NCBI RefSeq assembly: GCF_030643805.1
Contig: NZ_CP094656.1
Span: 2,294,001-2,358,000 of the forward strand
Source: Alkalihalobacillus sp. AL-G
GTDB lineage: Bacteria; Bacillota; Bacilli; Bacillales; Fictibacillaceae
Direction: 5' to 3'
DNA length: 64,000 nucleotides
Position numbers and translations under genes: made by a program. This document shows, piece after piece, positions 38,066-47,385 of this stretch; position 1 is the stretch's first letter, and every line of letters starts with the position of its first letter. The notes under the pieces were generated by a model. It worked only from the letters and a program-made list of their open reading frames with translations. It ran no database searches and was not told where the DNA came from.

Positions 38066-39590
38066 TTTGATACACATTACGATATTTAGTATTCAAGTAA
38101 TTGATCAAGTATTTGGCGTTTAAGCCTTCACCTGTTACATCTTTAATGATTTCAATCGGTTGCTTTGTTTTACCGTGCTTATGGACCTTTTCGGTTAACC
38201 ACTCTTTTATGGGCAGCAAGTTTCCTCCCGCTAACTTCTCATTAAAATCGGGAAGATCCTTCAGCATTGCTTCCTTTAGTTGTGCTGCATAAATATAACC
38301 GAGTGCATAGGAAGGGAAGTAGCCAAAGTCTCCGCCTGACCAATGAACGTCTTGTAGAACGCCTTCTCCGTCGTGCTTCGGTCGAATGCCAAGATATTCT
38401 TGCATTTTGTCATTCCAAACCTCTGGTAAGTCTTTTACCTGCAATTGATCGCTGAACAAACCTTTTTCGATTTCATAGCGGAGGATGATGTGAAGCGGAT
38501 ACGTCATTTCATCGGCTTCAATTCGAATAAGTGATGGTCCGGCCACGTTGATCGCACGGTAATAGTCATCAATCGCTACTTGATCAAATTGACCATTCGT
38601 ATAGGACTTAAAGGTTTCGTAGTTGTGTTTCCAGAAATGCTCATTGCGACCTACGAAGTTTTCCCAGAAAAGAGATTGTGATTCATGGATACCCATCGAT
38701 GTCCCTGTACAAAGAGGTGTGCCGACTAGGCTGGAATCAATGTTTTGTTCATATAAGGCATGACCACCTTCGTGTATCGTACCGAATACAGCCGTTCGGA
38801 AATCTTTTTCATCGTATTTGGTGGTCACACGTACGTCTCCAGGATTCAATCCGATTGCAAATGGATGCGCTGTTTCGTCCAAGCGACCTGCTTTGAAGTC
38901 GTAACCCATTTGTTGTAAAACATGGAGACTGAAATCCTTTTGTTTATTTGCAGGAAAGGACTCAAACAAAAATGATGTGTCAGGCTTATCCTTTGCATCG
39001 ACCACATCCTGTAAAAGCGGAACAATCGCCTCTCTCAGTTGCCCGAAAACGCGATCGATCGTATCAACGGTCACACCTGGTTCATACAAATCTAACAATG
39101 TGTTATACGGGTGCTCTTCATAGCCCCAATACCCTACAAATTTCTTTTTAAAATCGACCAGTCTTTCAAGGTACGGTTGAAGGATCGAAAAGTCTGCTTT
39201 CGCTTTGGCATCTTCCCAAACATTTTCAGCTTTCGATTGAAGAATGACAAATTCCTTATACTCTGCCTCAGGAATTTTTTCATTCCGTTCGTATTCCTTT
39301 TTCGCTTCTTCTACCGCTTTTTTCGTGATCGGTGATAGGTCTGGGTGAAGCGAGTTGTCACTTAACGTATCGAGACACTCCTTCATTTCCTTTGATGTCG
39401 AAAGTTTAAACACTTCTGAGGAAAGTGTGCCAATCACCTCTGAGCGTTGTTCCACACCCTTTTTCGGAGCACCTGTTCTTAAATCCCAGAACATCAGTCC
39501 GATCGCTTCGTTGTAGCTCGTTATTTTTTGAGAAAGCTCTTTAAAATTTTGCTCGGTTTTGTTTAGAGTCGTGTTTGTCAATCTATTCAT
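38055..39590 (-). CDS. ypwA: M32 family carboxypeptidase (thermostable carboxypeptidase 1 type)
   Basis: 511 residues, all-helical metallo-carboxypeptidase. The zinc motif HEGGH is at residues 273-277, with the conserved HESQSLFWEN segment about 30 residues later. It removes C-terminal residues from peptides in the cytosol and probably recycles peptides. Single gene with GGGG upstream of the ATG. Confidence 0.93.
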   Translation of the reverse strand: MNRLTNTTLNKTEQNFKELSQKITSYNEAIGLMFWDLRTGAPKKGVEQRSEVIGTLSSEVFKLSTSKEMKECLDTLSDNSLHPDLSPITKKAVEEAKKEYERNEKIPEAEYKEFVILQSKAENVWEDAKAKADFSILQPYLERLVDFKKKFVGYWGYEEHPYNTLLDLYEPGVTVDTIDRVFGQLREAIVPLLQDVVDAKDKPDTSFLFESFPANKQKDFSLHVLQQMGYDFKAGRLDETAHPFAIGLNPGDVRVTTKYDEKDFRTAVFGTIHEGGHALYEQNIDSSLVGTPLCTGTSMGIHESQSLFWENFVGRNEHFWKHNYETFKSYTNGQFDQVAIDDYYRAINVAGPSLIRIEADEMTYPLHIILRYEIEKGLFSDQLQVKDLPEVWNDKMQEYLGIRPKHDGEGVLQDVHWSGGDFGYFPSYALGYIYAAQLKEAMLKDLPDFNEKLAGGNLLPIKEWLTEKVHKHGKTKQPIEIIKDVTGEGLNAKYLINYLNTKYRNVYQIRA

Positions 39591-39786
39591 CCCCTTTTAC
39601 GTATCAAGTATTCGCATTTACTTAAAAAAGCCCCACCATACATATTTGACGGATGAGGCATAAATTCCTGTTCATAGATTAATTTAATTTGCACGAAGGT
39701 ATCAGAGGGACAGATTGAACAAAAAAGAACCATTCGCACGGCAATTGATAGAATACCGTGACGAACAGTCCTTAATTAAATGATTA

Positions 39787-39975
39787 CTATCGAGGGTAAA
39801 ACGAAGAGTACTGGCTCATACTGACATCAAGTCCTGTCTCGTAAGCGATCGCCTTCTGTAGCTGATGTCGAATCAATTCACAAGTTTGTGAATAGCATTC
39901 TTTTTCAGCTGTCATCTGTTCAAGTCGGGTAAGCGTTTGATATATGCTTCCAATCTCTTTATAACGTTCATACAT
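39787..39975 (-). CDS. Small conserved-looking protein
   Basis: 62 residues, mostly helical, with two cysteines (ECYSQTCELI). GGTGGGG precedes the ATG. I do not recognise it, but the RBS and sense-like codon use support a real gene. Confidence 0.55.
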   Translation of the reverse strand: MYERYKEIGSIYQTLTRLEQMTAEKECYSQTCELIRHQLQKAIAYETGLDVSMSQYSSFYPR

Positions 39976-40193
39976 TTGAATTCCCCACCTTTACTGTTCT
40001 GGACAGAACTAGTATAGGCGGGAGATACGCTTTTTACACATAACGTAGTATAACTTTTCAACTAGATGCAAATTGATGTAGTAGAAAAGTTTACGTACCA
40101 AGTAAATGAAAGGGCACAATAGGAAAGCCTTTTGTCATACCTTAGATGCATAAGGCTCAACCAGCACTATGGTTTGGCTGAGCTAAGTTTTCT

Positions 40194-41345
40194 TTAAACG
40201 TTTACGTGTTGTCGAGGTGGTTTCTTTCCAAAGTATTGATAGTAATGGCATTTCAGATCGCCATTATAGAGCTTTCGTTTCTTAGATGCGGGTTTACCAT
40301 ATAACGATTCGAACTTTTCATGAGACGTTAAAATGTAAAGAGACCACGTGTCGTTTGCTCGAAAGACTTCACCAATTTCACGGTAAAGACGTTCGACATA
40401 ATCACGTTCATTTAAACGTTCACCATATGGTGGATTTCCAATTGCGTACCCGTATTGAGACTTTGAGGTAAAATCTTTCACTTGCATCTGTTTAAATCGG
40501 AGTGCATCCTCAAGGCCTGCTTCTACCGCGTTGTTCTCGGACAACTCAATCATTTTATGGTCAATATCTGTACCTAGAATGTCTACTGGCAAATCGAATT
40601 TAGCAAGATCATGTGCCTCTTCTACTGCTGAATACCACAGTTTTTTATCAAGCCAAGACCAGTTTTCTGAAGCGAACTCTCTGTTAAGTCCAGGCGCGAT
40701 GTTTTTTGCGATCATCGCAGCTTCTATCGGTATTGTACCTGAACCACAAAACGGATCAAGGAATGGACGATCAGCCTTCCAATTTGTGAGCTGGATCAGG
40801 GCTGCCGCAAGTGTTTCCTTGAGCGGCGCTTCGTTATGAAGATATCGATAGCCTCGTTTATGGAGTCCTTCACCGCTCGTATCGATGGTTAGCGTTGCAA
40901 TATCCTTATGAAGCGCGACCTCGACACGGTAAAAAGCACCTGATTCAGGCAACCAGCCCTCGACGTTATAGGATTCCTTCATTTTTTCAACGATTGCTTT
41001 TTTCACAATCGCCTGACAATCGGAAACACTGAAAAGCTTCGATTTGACGGATCTTCCGATAACGGGAAACTCCGCATCCTCAGGCAAAAAATCACCCCAT
41101 GGAAGAGCTTTCGTTTTTTCAAAAAGTTCTTCAAATGATAGTGCCTTAAAGTCTCCGATTTTCAATTTGATCCGGTCGGCTGTACGTAACCAAAGATTTA
41201 ACCTAGGAATAGCTGTTTCGTCTGCCTCAACTATAATTTTTCCGTTTTCGACTGTTACCTTTTCGTATCCGAGTCGGCGTACTTCATTTGCAACAATGGA
41301 TTCAAGTCCCATTGCTGCTGTTGCAATCAGGGTAATCGGTTTCAT
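40194..41345 (-). CDS. ypsC: THUMP-domain RNA methyltransferase (RlmL/YpsC type)
   Basis: 383 residues. A THUMP RNA-binding domain fills residues about 45-155. A class I SAM-dependent methyltransferase follows, with FLDPFCGSGTIPIEAAMIA as motif I (about 192-210) and the catalytic NPPYGERL (about 305-312), the signature for N2-guanine methylation. The likely target is a guanine in 23S rRNA. Same neighbourhood with rnpB and gpsB as in Bacillus. Confidence 0.92.
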   Translation of the reverse strand: MKPITLIATAAMGLESIVANEVRRLGYEKVTVENGKIIVEADETAIPRLNLWLRTADRIKLKIGDFKALSFEELFEKTKALPWGDFLPEDAEFPVIGRSVKSKLFSVSDCQAIVKKAIVEKMKESYNVEGWLPESGAFYRVEVALHKDIATLTIDTSGEGLHKRGYRYLHNEAPLKETLAAALIQLTNWKADRPFLDPFCGSGTIPIEAAMIAKNIAPGLNREFASENWSWLDKKLWYSAVEEAHDLAKFDLPVDILGTDIDHKMIELSENNAVEAGLEDALRFKQMQVKDFTSKSQYGYAIGNPPYGERLNERDYVERLYREIGEVFRANDTWSLYILTSHEKFESLYGKPASKKRKLYNGDLKCHYYQYFGKKPPRQHVNV

Positions 41346-41523
41346 AATTAATAGCTCCTAACTGTATGTATACTGATGTATCCCTATTATAGAGGATGTT
41401 CGTATTGTGTCCAAATGATTAGAAAAAGCGGTATATGATCGATGAGGACAGTTTAGTGGCTTTCTGACGATTTTCTGTTTTCAATGTCCCTTGATGACAG
41501 GAAAATGTTTTTTTAGACAAATA

Positions 41524-41548
41524 AAAAAAGCCCGTTTGAGTTGGGCTT
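41524..41548 (-). terminator. Terminator of rnpB
   Basis: AGCCC pairs with GGGCT around a 9-nt loop and the minus strand continues with seven Ts, directly after the mature RNase P RNA end. Confidence 0.85.
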
Positions 41549-41550
41549 TC

Positions 41551-41971
41551 GGTCATATACGTTTTGTAAGCCATGTTCTGTTCCTTGTACTCAAGCGAAG
41601 CGACCTGCTTCTCGTACGAAGGTGGCAATCATCTATCTTCAGGTGTTTCTCACACACCTGACCTTCTCTTCGTTCATTTCCTCCAAGAAGACTCCCCTAC
41701 CATAGTTTGGGTTTCTCGCTCGCGGGGTTTACCTCGTTCCACTCCGACAGTTTCCTGCAGGACTTCGTCACTGTGGCACTTTCAAAGTATTAACACCATA
41801 TCCGAAGACGTAGGTGCTTTCCCTGCCGTTAGCCCAGTCGAGACCAGACTACCCTAGCTTATGAATTCACTAGGCGCGAACACTACAATCATCACAGACT
41901 GTGCGAGCATGGACTTTCCTCTATACCACACTTATAAAGTGGGTACAGCGATTACCCAAACGTATATGACC
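41551..41971 (-). ncRNA. rnpB: RNase P RNA, Bacillus (B) type
   Basis: About 421 nt. The ends pair to form helix P1 (GGTCATATACGTTT with AAACGTATATGACC on the minus strand). Conserved core words include GGGTAATCGCTG, GAGGAAAGTCCATGCTCGCAC, the stretch with ACGGCAGGGAAAG, and AGATAGATGATTGCC near the 3' end. The catalytic RNA that trims tRNA 5' leaders. It lies between gpsB and ypsC, as in B. subtilis. Confidence 0.96.
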
Positions 41972-42037
41972 TTTTGTTGACGCATAGTCTATTATAACGA
42001 ATCCTATAAACAGTTTCAATGTTAAATTAACCCAAAA

Positions 42038-42343
42038 TCAATCGTATAGCTTGCTGCCGAACACATGCTTTTCTAAATTAGATAAGCGTTTTAAAATATC
42101 GTAGTTTGTAATACCAGGTGAGTTCGTTTGTGACTTGGATTGTTCACCTGAGCGCTGAACCTCTTTTTTCAGTTTGACATTCTCTTCATTCAACCGATCG
42201 ATTTCCTTATGAAATTGTTCATAATCCTTAATGACAACGTCTAAGAATTGATCGACTTCATCCTGATCGTAGCCGCGAAAACCCGTCTTAAAATCCTTTT
42301 CCAGTATTTCCTTTGCATTCAAACGTAGTTTTTTCATATCCAT
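42038..42343 (-). CDS. gpsB: Cell division protein GpsB
   Basis: 101 residues with a DivIVA-like N-terminal domain ([20 protein letters not shown], then [17 protein letters not shown]) and a coiled coil continuing to about residue 68, then a short C-terminal trimerising helix. It guides PBP1 between elongation and division sites. GGGGTGA precedes the ATG. Confidence 0.95.
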   Translation of the reverse strand: MDMKKLRLNAKEILEKDFKTGFRGYDQDEVDQFLDVVIKDYEQFHKEIDRLNEENVKLKKEVQRSGEQSKSQTNSPGITNYDILKRLSNLEKHVFGSKLYD

Positions 42344-42431
42344 AATATACCGTCACCCCGCAAAATTCATCCTTTAAAAATACGTTCTATCCAACATTAT
42401 ACCAATATTAAAAAAATATTCATCTGTTTTC

Positions 42432-42995
42432 TTATGTTGTCCAATCGGATTGATTTGCTTCCTCGATGTAATCATTCACGTCAAAAAATGAAATCGACAG
42501 TATAGGATATTCGTTACCTGCCTCATGATATTTGAGTGCCGATTGTAAATAATACTCGGGAGAGCCTTGTTGTTCACTGTCATAGAACAAAAGAAGTCCG
42601 TCTGTTTTTTCGATAATGAATTGGTTGTGCGCCTGTAGCTGCCTAGGGGATTCATATGGTCGTTTTGAAACACTATCTACAAAGTCAGCTTTCGAAAGGA
42701 CTTCATGATAATATTCCTGTGACGGTTCCTTCCACCGTGTTTCCTGATCCTGGAATGGAGTAAGGATAGCAAGCTTTATTTCCGGATAGTAAGCCTTCAA
42801 TTCGTTCACGATCTCCCCGGTCCAGAGTTCAACTCCAAGCTGACCACCGATAACCACCCATTCAAGCCCTTCTTCAATTAGCGCAATTAATCGTCTTTTC
42901 ATTACACCTTTTATGTATGGAACTGCTTCGTGTTTGTTTGAAAAAATGCCAAGTTCATGGGCTTTATACCCACTTACCGCCATTACCTTAAGCAT
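42432..42995 (-). CDS. ypsA: YpsA, SLOG-superfamily protein (DUF1273)
   Basis: 187 residues, Rossmann-like SLOG domain with a nucleotide-binding glycine-rich turn (VVIGGQLGVELWTGE at about residues 47-61). In Bacillus it affects cell division and antibiotic stress. It is located next to gpsB, as usual. Confidence 0.92.
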   Translation of the reverse strand: MLKVMAVSGYKAHELGIFSNKHEAVPYIKGVMKRRLIALIEEGLEWVVIGGQLGVELWTGEIVNELKAYYPEIKLAILTPFQDQETRWKEPSQEYYHEVLSKADFVDSVSKRPYESPRQLQAHNQFIIEKTDGLLLFYDSEQQGSPEYYLQSALKYHEAGNEYPILSISFFDVNDYIEEANQSDWTT

Positions 42996-43063
42996 AAAAG
43001 GTCTCCTTCTGTTTTTATATTACTCTTTTCTAGTTTACCATATCATTACGAGAAAAATAAAAA

Positions 43064-43089
43064 GAGCTGACCCGGTTTCGAGTCAGCTC
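43064..43089 (-). terminator. Terminator of the cotD-like gene
   Basis: GAGCTGAC pairs with GTCAGCTC, with an A-run on the left that gives a T tail on the minus strand. Confidence 0.85.
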
Positions 43090-43097
43090 AATGGTAT

Positions 43098-43364
43098 TTA
43101 AAACCACGAAGGGCCATGACCGCCATGATGCGAAGAACAACCGCATTTCGGTCTTGGTGGGCACATTGAATGTTGATGCTTTGTCGTACAGCATTGCTTC
43201 TTGCTGACTGGCTGCGAATGCTTGTGTTCATAAATATTGTGATGAACGTGCTCCTCAATTACTGGGTGAACATGAGGAACTATCTTGTGATGATAAAAAT
43301 GCTTGACACACTTCTTAGGTTGATGCACCACAGGGCACATCATTTGAGGTTTTTTACAATACAT
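43098..43364 (-). CDS. cotD: CotD-like inner spore coat protein
   Basis: 88 residues, very rich in His, Cys and Pro (for example HFYHHKIVPHVHPVIEEHVH), the typical make-up of CotD. Cysteines allow cross-linking in the coat. The location between yprB and ypsA is the same as in B. subtilis. Expression is expected only in the mother cell, but I could not identify a promoter safely. Confidence 0.88.
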   Translation of the reverse strand: MYCKKPQMMCPVVHQPKKCVKHFYHHKIVPHVHPVIEEHVHHNIYEHKHSQPVSKKQCCTTKHQHSMCPPRPKCGCSSHHGGHGPSWF

Positions 43365-43467
43365 CCCACGGATTCTCCTTTTTTGTATTGTTTTTTACTT
43401 TCGTATTAATGTATGAGAGTCCTGTGAGACTTGTCTATGACATTCGCCTTCTTTTATTGTAAAATGG

Positions 43468-43542
43468 TCAAGCACCTACATTCATAAAGTAAATCGTTAA
43501 CCCGATCATTAAAAAGAACAGAACAACCAGGACGTTTCGCAC
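43468..43542 (-). CDS. 24-residue single-pass membrane peptide
   Basis: A GTG start behind GGGGG (7-nt spacing) gives VRNVLVVLFFLMIGLTIYFM followed by NVGA, one complete transmembrane helix with a positive residue before it. It is too short for normal gene calling. Such peptides are common in Bacillus, often in sporulation, but nothing proves function here. Confidence 0.5.
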   Translation of the reverse strand: MRNVLVVLFFLMIGLTIYFMNVGA

Positions 43543-43726
43543 GTTATTTCCCCCTACTTAAATCTCATTTCCATTGACTATTTTAGGGGGATTCGACATT
43601 TTTTTCAATCTTTTATTTTAATTGGAATAAAAAGGTTGAGAAAACCGCAGTATAAAGGCGAAAAACATCACTTTTTGCGCTTGCCCGGGCAATATTTTCT
43701 GACTATTCTATCATTTCCCTATTCTC

Positions 43727-44974
43727 CTATATAATCTTATGCTCCAGTCTTTCGATCCGTTTGATAAAGTCAACTCGTTCACGTTGCTCTTTTCCTCTTG
43801 AAATCCGACTTGTTTCCTTCCATTGCTGGTATCCTTGTTCTGCAAAGTATAACGCTTTAGTCAGGTCCTTGTAACGATGCTCATAGGCTTTCGATAGTTC
43901 AATATACGTAGATACATCTTTGGTTTGTTCGAGGGTAGCTTCCCATAAGGCGACTGCGCGGTCATACTCTTTTTCCTTCCTATAAAGAAGGGCTAATGCC
44001 TTCATCGCCTCGGTTGGCCGCGTTGATTTCGTTAGTGCTTTGTACCTTCTTTTCGCCTCGTCCACATCACCAACCGCTTCAAACCATCTTGCCACTTCAA
44101 ATTCCTCTTTTGAAGTGAGATGTGTATTACCAATATCCAATAAAATGTTCGACAGATGCGTATAAAGTGAAATTAACGTTAACACATCCAGCTCGTTATG
44201 GGTAAAGACGCCTTTTAAGATGCTAGGATCCTTTTCCCTTAAAAATTCAAAATAGAGCATCGGTGCCAAATAACCTGGAGTATCTTCTTTCCGTTCGATA
44301 TTCAGCAGTTCTTTTTCCACAACAGATAGCCGGAGTGATTCATACGACTTTTTCCAAACTCGACGCGAACCATGTAACAGATCGAAATGTCCGAACGGCG
44401 GCAGTTTCGGAACAGCGTCTCGTACAAAGGTATGTCGTGTTTTGACTTGTGGCCAATCGAACGCTTTCCCGTTATACGTAACGAGATTCTTCATTTCCTT
44501 TACATCACTTAAAAAGTGGTGGTATAGTGCGACTTCATTACCTGGACTAGGCAGAAAGTATTGACGAACCTGAATCCCCTCGCCTAGTACACGTGCCATA
44601 CCAAGTAGAAAGATCGTATTCCCAGCCCCACTTCCGAGCCCTGTTGTTTCTGTGTCAAAGAACAACAAATCCTCTGGCGTACGTTGATTCGCAGAAAGCG
44701 GATGTCGATCCTGCCGTTCATTCCACTTCTCAATCACGATCTTATAATCTTGAATCGTGTAGTGTCCCAGCTTCGTATCTGAAGCAAACCTTTTTTCACG
44801 AAGCATACAGCTTTCTTCTTCAAACGAAAGAGACCGAACATCAAACTTACTCCATTTCTCAGCATCACGATTAAGTAATTCAGGCTTTTTTGCTATCGCA
44901 GCGGAATCTCCTTTTTCTGCCCCTGTCCTCGTAATGTCCTTTTTGAATCGATTGAGTTTATTTTGGAGAGACAT
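43727..44974 (-). CDS. mrfB: MrfB (YprB), DnaQ-like 3'-5' exonuclease
   Basis: 415 residues. A ribonuclease H-like exonuclease domain occupies about 105-280: motif LLFFDTETTGLGSGAGNTIFLL gives the DxE pair, LVTYNGKAFDWPQ follows, and HNELDVLTLISL is the last acidic motif. The C-terminal 130 residues are TPR-like (ARWFEAVGDVDEAKRRYKAL). In B. subtilis MrfB acts with the MrfA helicase to remove mitomycin C adducts outside the UvrABC pathway. The coding regions overlap by 17 nt, so both are expressed together. Confidence 0.9.
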   Translation of the reverse strand: MSLQNKLNRFKKDITRTGAEKGDSAAIAKKPELLNRDAEKWSKFDVRSLSFEEESCMLREKRFASDTKLGHYTIQDYKIVIEKWNERQDRHPLSANQRTPEDLLFFDTETTGLGSGAGNTIFLLGMARVLGEGIQVRQYFLPSPGNEVALYHHFLSDVKEMKNLVTYNGKAFDWPQVKTRHTFVRDAVPKLPPFGHFDLLHGSRRVWKKSYESLRLSVVEKELLNIERKEDTPGYLAPMLYFEFLREKDPSILKGVFTHNELDVLTLISLYTHLSNILLDIGNTHLTSKEEFEVARWFEAVGDVDEAKRRYKALTKSTRPTEAMKALALLYRKEKEYDRAVALWEATLEQTKDVSTYIELSKAYEHRYKDLTKALYFAEQGYQQWKETSRISRGKEQRERVDFIKRIERLEHKII

Positions 44975-47246
44975 GATAGGTCCTCCTTTTCTGAATAAAT
45001 GAAAGCCCAGTTACTTTCACGTTCGATTCCTGAACCTCGATTCCGACACAGGATGGACACCCTTTTTCACATGGGCACTTCCCAATTACCTGCTCTGCCT
45101 CACCGAGGATCTCATCGATATGCTCATAAACGTATTCACTCAGACCAATTCCTCCAGGATAGCGGTCATAGAAAAAGAGTGTCGGCTTCTGTGAATGGGA
45201 AGCTTTCACCTGTGGAACGACATGCAAGTCGCTCACATCGCACATGACGAAAAGCGGGGCGACGTGCCGCATCACATTCGCAATCCCGATCAAGCTCTCC
45301 TCTAATTCTTGCTCGGACAGGCCTTCTGTTACTTCTTCTGAAAAACTGATCCACGCAGCTGATGTATGAAGCTCTTCTTCCGGCAATGAGATCGGACCTG
45401 ACCCGATGTTTTCATGGGTGCCGAATTTGATTTTTTTGAAAATCGTCGCCATCGCATTGACGGTTACATCTCCATAGGCGACCGTTCCATTCAGATATGT
45501 TTGATGCTTGTCCTCCTCTAAAACCTTTAAAGAAACAGCCAGATTGGCATCCGTATAGTAATCCACATCAACTTCACGAACAAAGGCTTTCTTCTCTTCA
45601 TAGTCCAACTTTTCAACCTGATACTGTGTTCCTTGATGTAAATAAATCGCTTCCTCATGGAGCAGTGTCATCGAACTGAACCGATCCATTTCGCCAATTA
45701 CACGGACATTTGCGACATCGGTTTGGTCAATGATCACTACATTTTCCTGAGATGCTGAACGTAAACTGATGTCATGAGCAGGAAAGGAATCGTTCATCCA
45801 AAACCAACGATCGCCCTGTCGGTGAAGGACCTGCTCTTCAGCCAAGTAAAATAAAATCTCATCGATATCGACGCCATCGAACCTTTCCTCTTTTCGGAAG
45901 GGCAGTTCATAGGCTGCGCATTTCAGGTGATCGACGAGTATGATCAAATTATCCGGATTGATCCGTGCGGTTTCTGGGTTGCGGTTAAAGAAATAGTCTG
46001 GGTTTTGAATGATGTATTGGTCCAATGGCGATGAACTTGCCACAAGGATAACGACAGATTCATCCTGTCGTCTCCCTGCTCTTCCGCCTTGCTGCCACGT
46101 GCTTGCAATCGAGCCGGGATAACCATTCATGATACACACCTGTAGCTGGCCGATGTCTACACCAAGCTCAAGTGCATTTGTGCTAACAACACCAATAATA
46201 TCCCCGTTCCGTAATCCTTGTTCAATTTCCCTGCGCTCCTTCGGTAAATAACCACCTCTATACCCGCGGATCGATTTATTGCCGATTTTTCGTTGAATCA
46301 ATCCTTGCAGGTAGGTCAGAAGAATCTCGACTCGTACTCTGCTTCTGGCAAAAACGATCGTTTGAACCGCATTTTCTAAAAACAGAGACGCGAGTTTTTT
46401 CGATTCAAGCGTTGAACTACGACGTACATTCAACGGTTTATTCACGACAGGAGGATTATAAAAGACAAAATGCTTTTTCCCGACCGGTGCCCCATTATTA
46501 TCAATTAACTGAACATCCTCACCGGTTAATTTTTCGGCTAGTTCTTTCGGGTTTGAGATTGTTGCGGACGTACAAATGAATGTAGGATTGCTTCCGTAGT
46601 AATTACAAATTCGTTTCAACCTTCGGATGACATTCGCAACATGACTGCCAAATACCCCCCGATACGTATGTAACTCGTCAACGACAATAAATTTAAGATT
46701 TTCGAACAGTGACACCCATTTTGTATGGTGAGGTAAGATGGCCGAGTGCAGCATATCTGGGTTGGTCATAACGATATGTCCTGCTTTCCGCACGACCTGA
46801 CGAATATTCGATGGGGTGTCTCCATCATACGTATAGCTCTTTATATCGATACCGATTTCATCAATCAGTTCATTCATCTCACTTTTCTGATCCTGAGCGA
46901 GTGCTTTTGTCGGAAAAAGATAAAGTGCACGACTGCAGTTGTTCTCTGCGATTTCTTGTAAGACAGGTAAGTTGTAGCATAACGTTTTCCCTGAAGCCGT
47001 CGGTGTAACAGCAACGAAGTTTTTCCTTTCCTTTGCCGTCCCCAATGCGGTGTGCTGGTGAGTATATAAAGAAGTGATTCCTCTTCTAACAAGTGCCTCT
47101 TTTATTTTCGGATGAACATGGTCGGGAAGATCAACTACATGCCCTTCTTTTTCGGGCAGTGTCTTCCAGTGGACAATGTTGGCTGCGACCGTCTCATCCT
47201 GATTCATGATTTTTAAAAGTTCAGCTAGGTTTTTTCGAAGTTTCAT
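44958..47246 (-). CDS. mrfA: MrfA (YprA), DEAD/DEAH helicase with cysteine cluster
   Basis: 762 residues: SF2 helicase with Walker A TPTASGKTL (about 80-88), DELHTYRG in place of the DEAH box, and the motif VI region QQGGRAGRRQ. The C-terminal MrfA domain (DUF1998) has the four-cysteine cluster CPCEKGCPSC just before the end. Acts with MrfB in repair of mitomycin-type DNA damage. A LexA-like box lies 31 nt upstream of its start. Confidence 0.93.
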   Translation of the reverse strand: MKLRKNLAELLKIMNQDETVAANIVHWKTLPEKEGHVVDLPDHVHPKIKEALVRRGITSLYTHQHTALGTAKERKNFVAVTPTASGKTLCYNLPVLQEIAENNCSRALYLFPTKALAQDQKSEMNELIDEIGIDIKSYTYDGDTPSNIRQVVRKAGHIVMTNPDMLHSAILPHHTKWVSLFENLKFIVVDELHTYRGVFGSHVANVIRRLKRICNYYGSNPTFICTSATISNPKELAEKLTGEDVQLIDNNGAPVGKKHFVFYNPPVVNKPLNVRRSSTLESKKLASLFLENAVQTIVFARSRVRVEILLTYLQGLIQRKIGNKSIRGYRGGYLPKERREIEQGLRNGDIIGVVSTNALELGVDIGQLQVCIMNGYPGSIASTWQQGGRAGRRQDESVVILVASSSPLDQYIIQNPDYFFNRNPETARINPDNLIILVDHLKCAAYELPFRKEERFDGVDIDEILFYLAEEQVLHRQGDRWFWMNDSFPAHDISLRSASQENVVIIDQTDVANVRVIGEMDRFSSMTLLHEEAIYLHQGTQYQVEKLDYEEKKAFVREVDVDYYTDANLAVSLKVLEEDKHQTYLNGTVAYGDVTVNAMATIFKKIKFGTHENIGSGPISLPEEELHTSAAWISFSEEVTEGLSEQELEESLIGIANVMRHVAPLFVMCDVSDLHVVPQVKASHSQKPTLFFYDRYPGGIGLSEYVYEHIDEILGEAEQVIGKCPCEKGCPSCVGIEVQESNVKVTGLSFIQKRRTYHVSPK

Positions 47247-47276
47247 TTCCGTTCACTCCATTCTCCTTCATTTTAG

Positions 47277-47290
47277 CGAATGAACGTTCG
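47277..47290. promoter_or_regulatory. LexA (DinR) box candidate
   Basis: CGAATGAACGTTCG matches the Bacillus SOS consensus CGAACRNRYGTTYG with one mismatch. On the minus strand it lies directly upstream of a TAAAAT -10 hexamer (about 47275-47270) and the mrfA start. It also precedes the peroxiredoxin gene on the other strand by about 95 nt. Confidence 0.55.
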
Positions 47291-47385
47291 TAAAGGAACC
47301 TTTTTTTATCTGATTTTCTACTTACACGTCTAATTCATAAAAAACATATAATGCAAAATAAAGCTGCAAGGACAGGTGAGCGTTG

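Noticed and set aside
39780-40190. A structured RNA or riboswitch ahead of or after ypsC
   Set aside because: Only a weak hairpin (CTCAGCC/GGTTGAG) without a T-run is visible.
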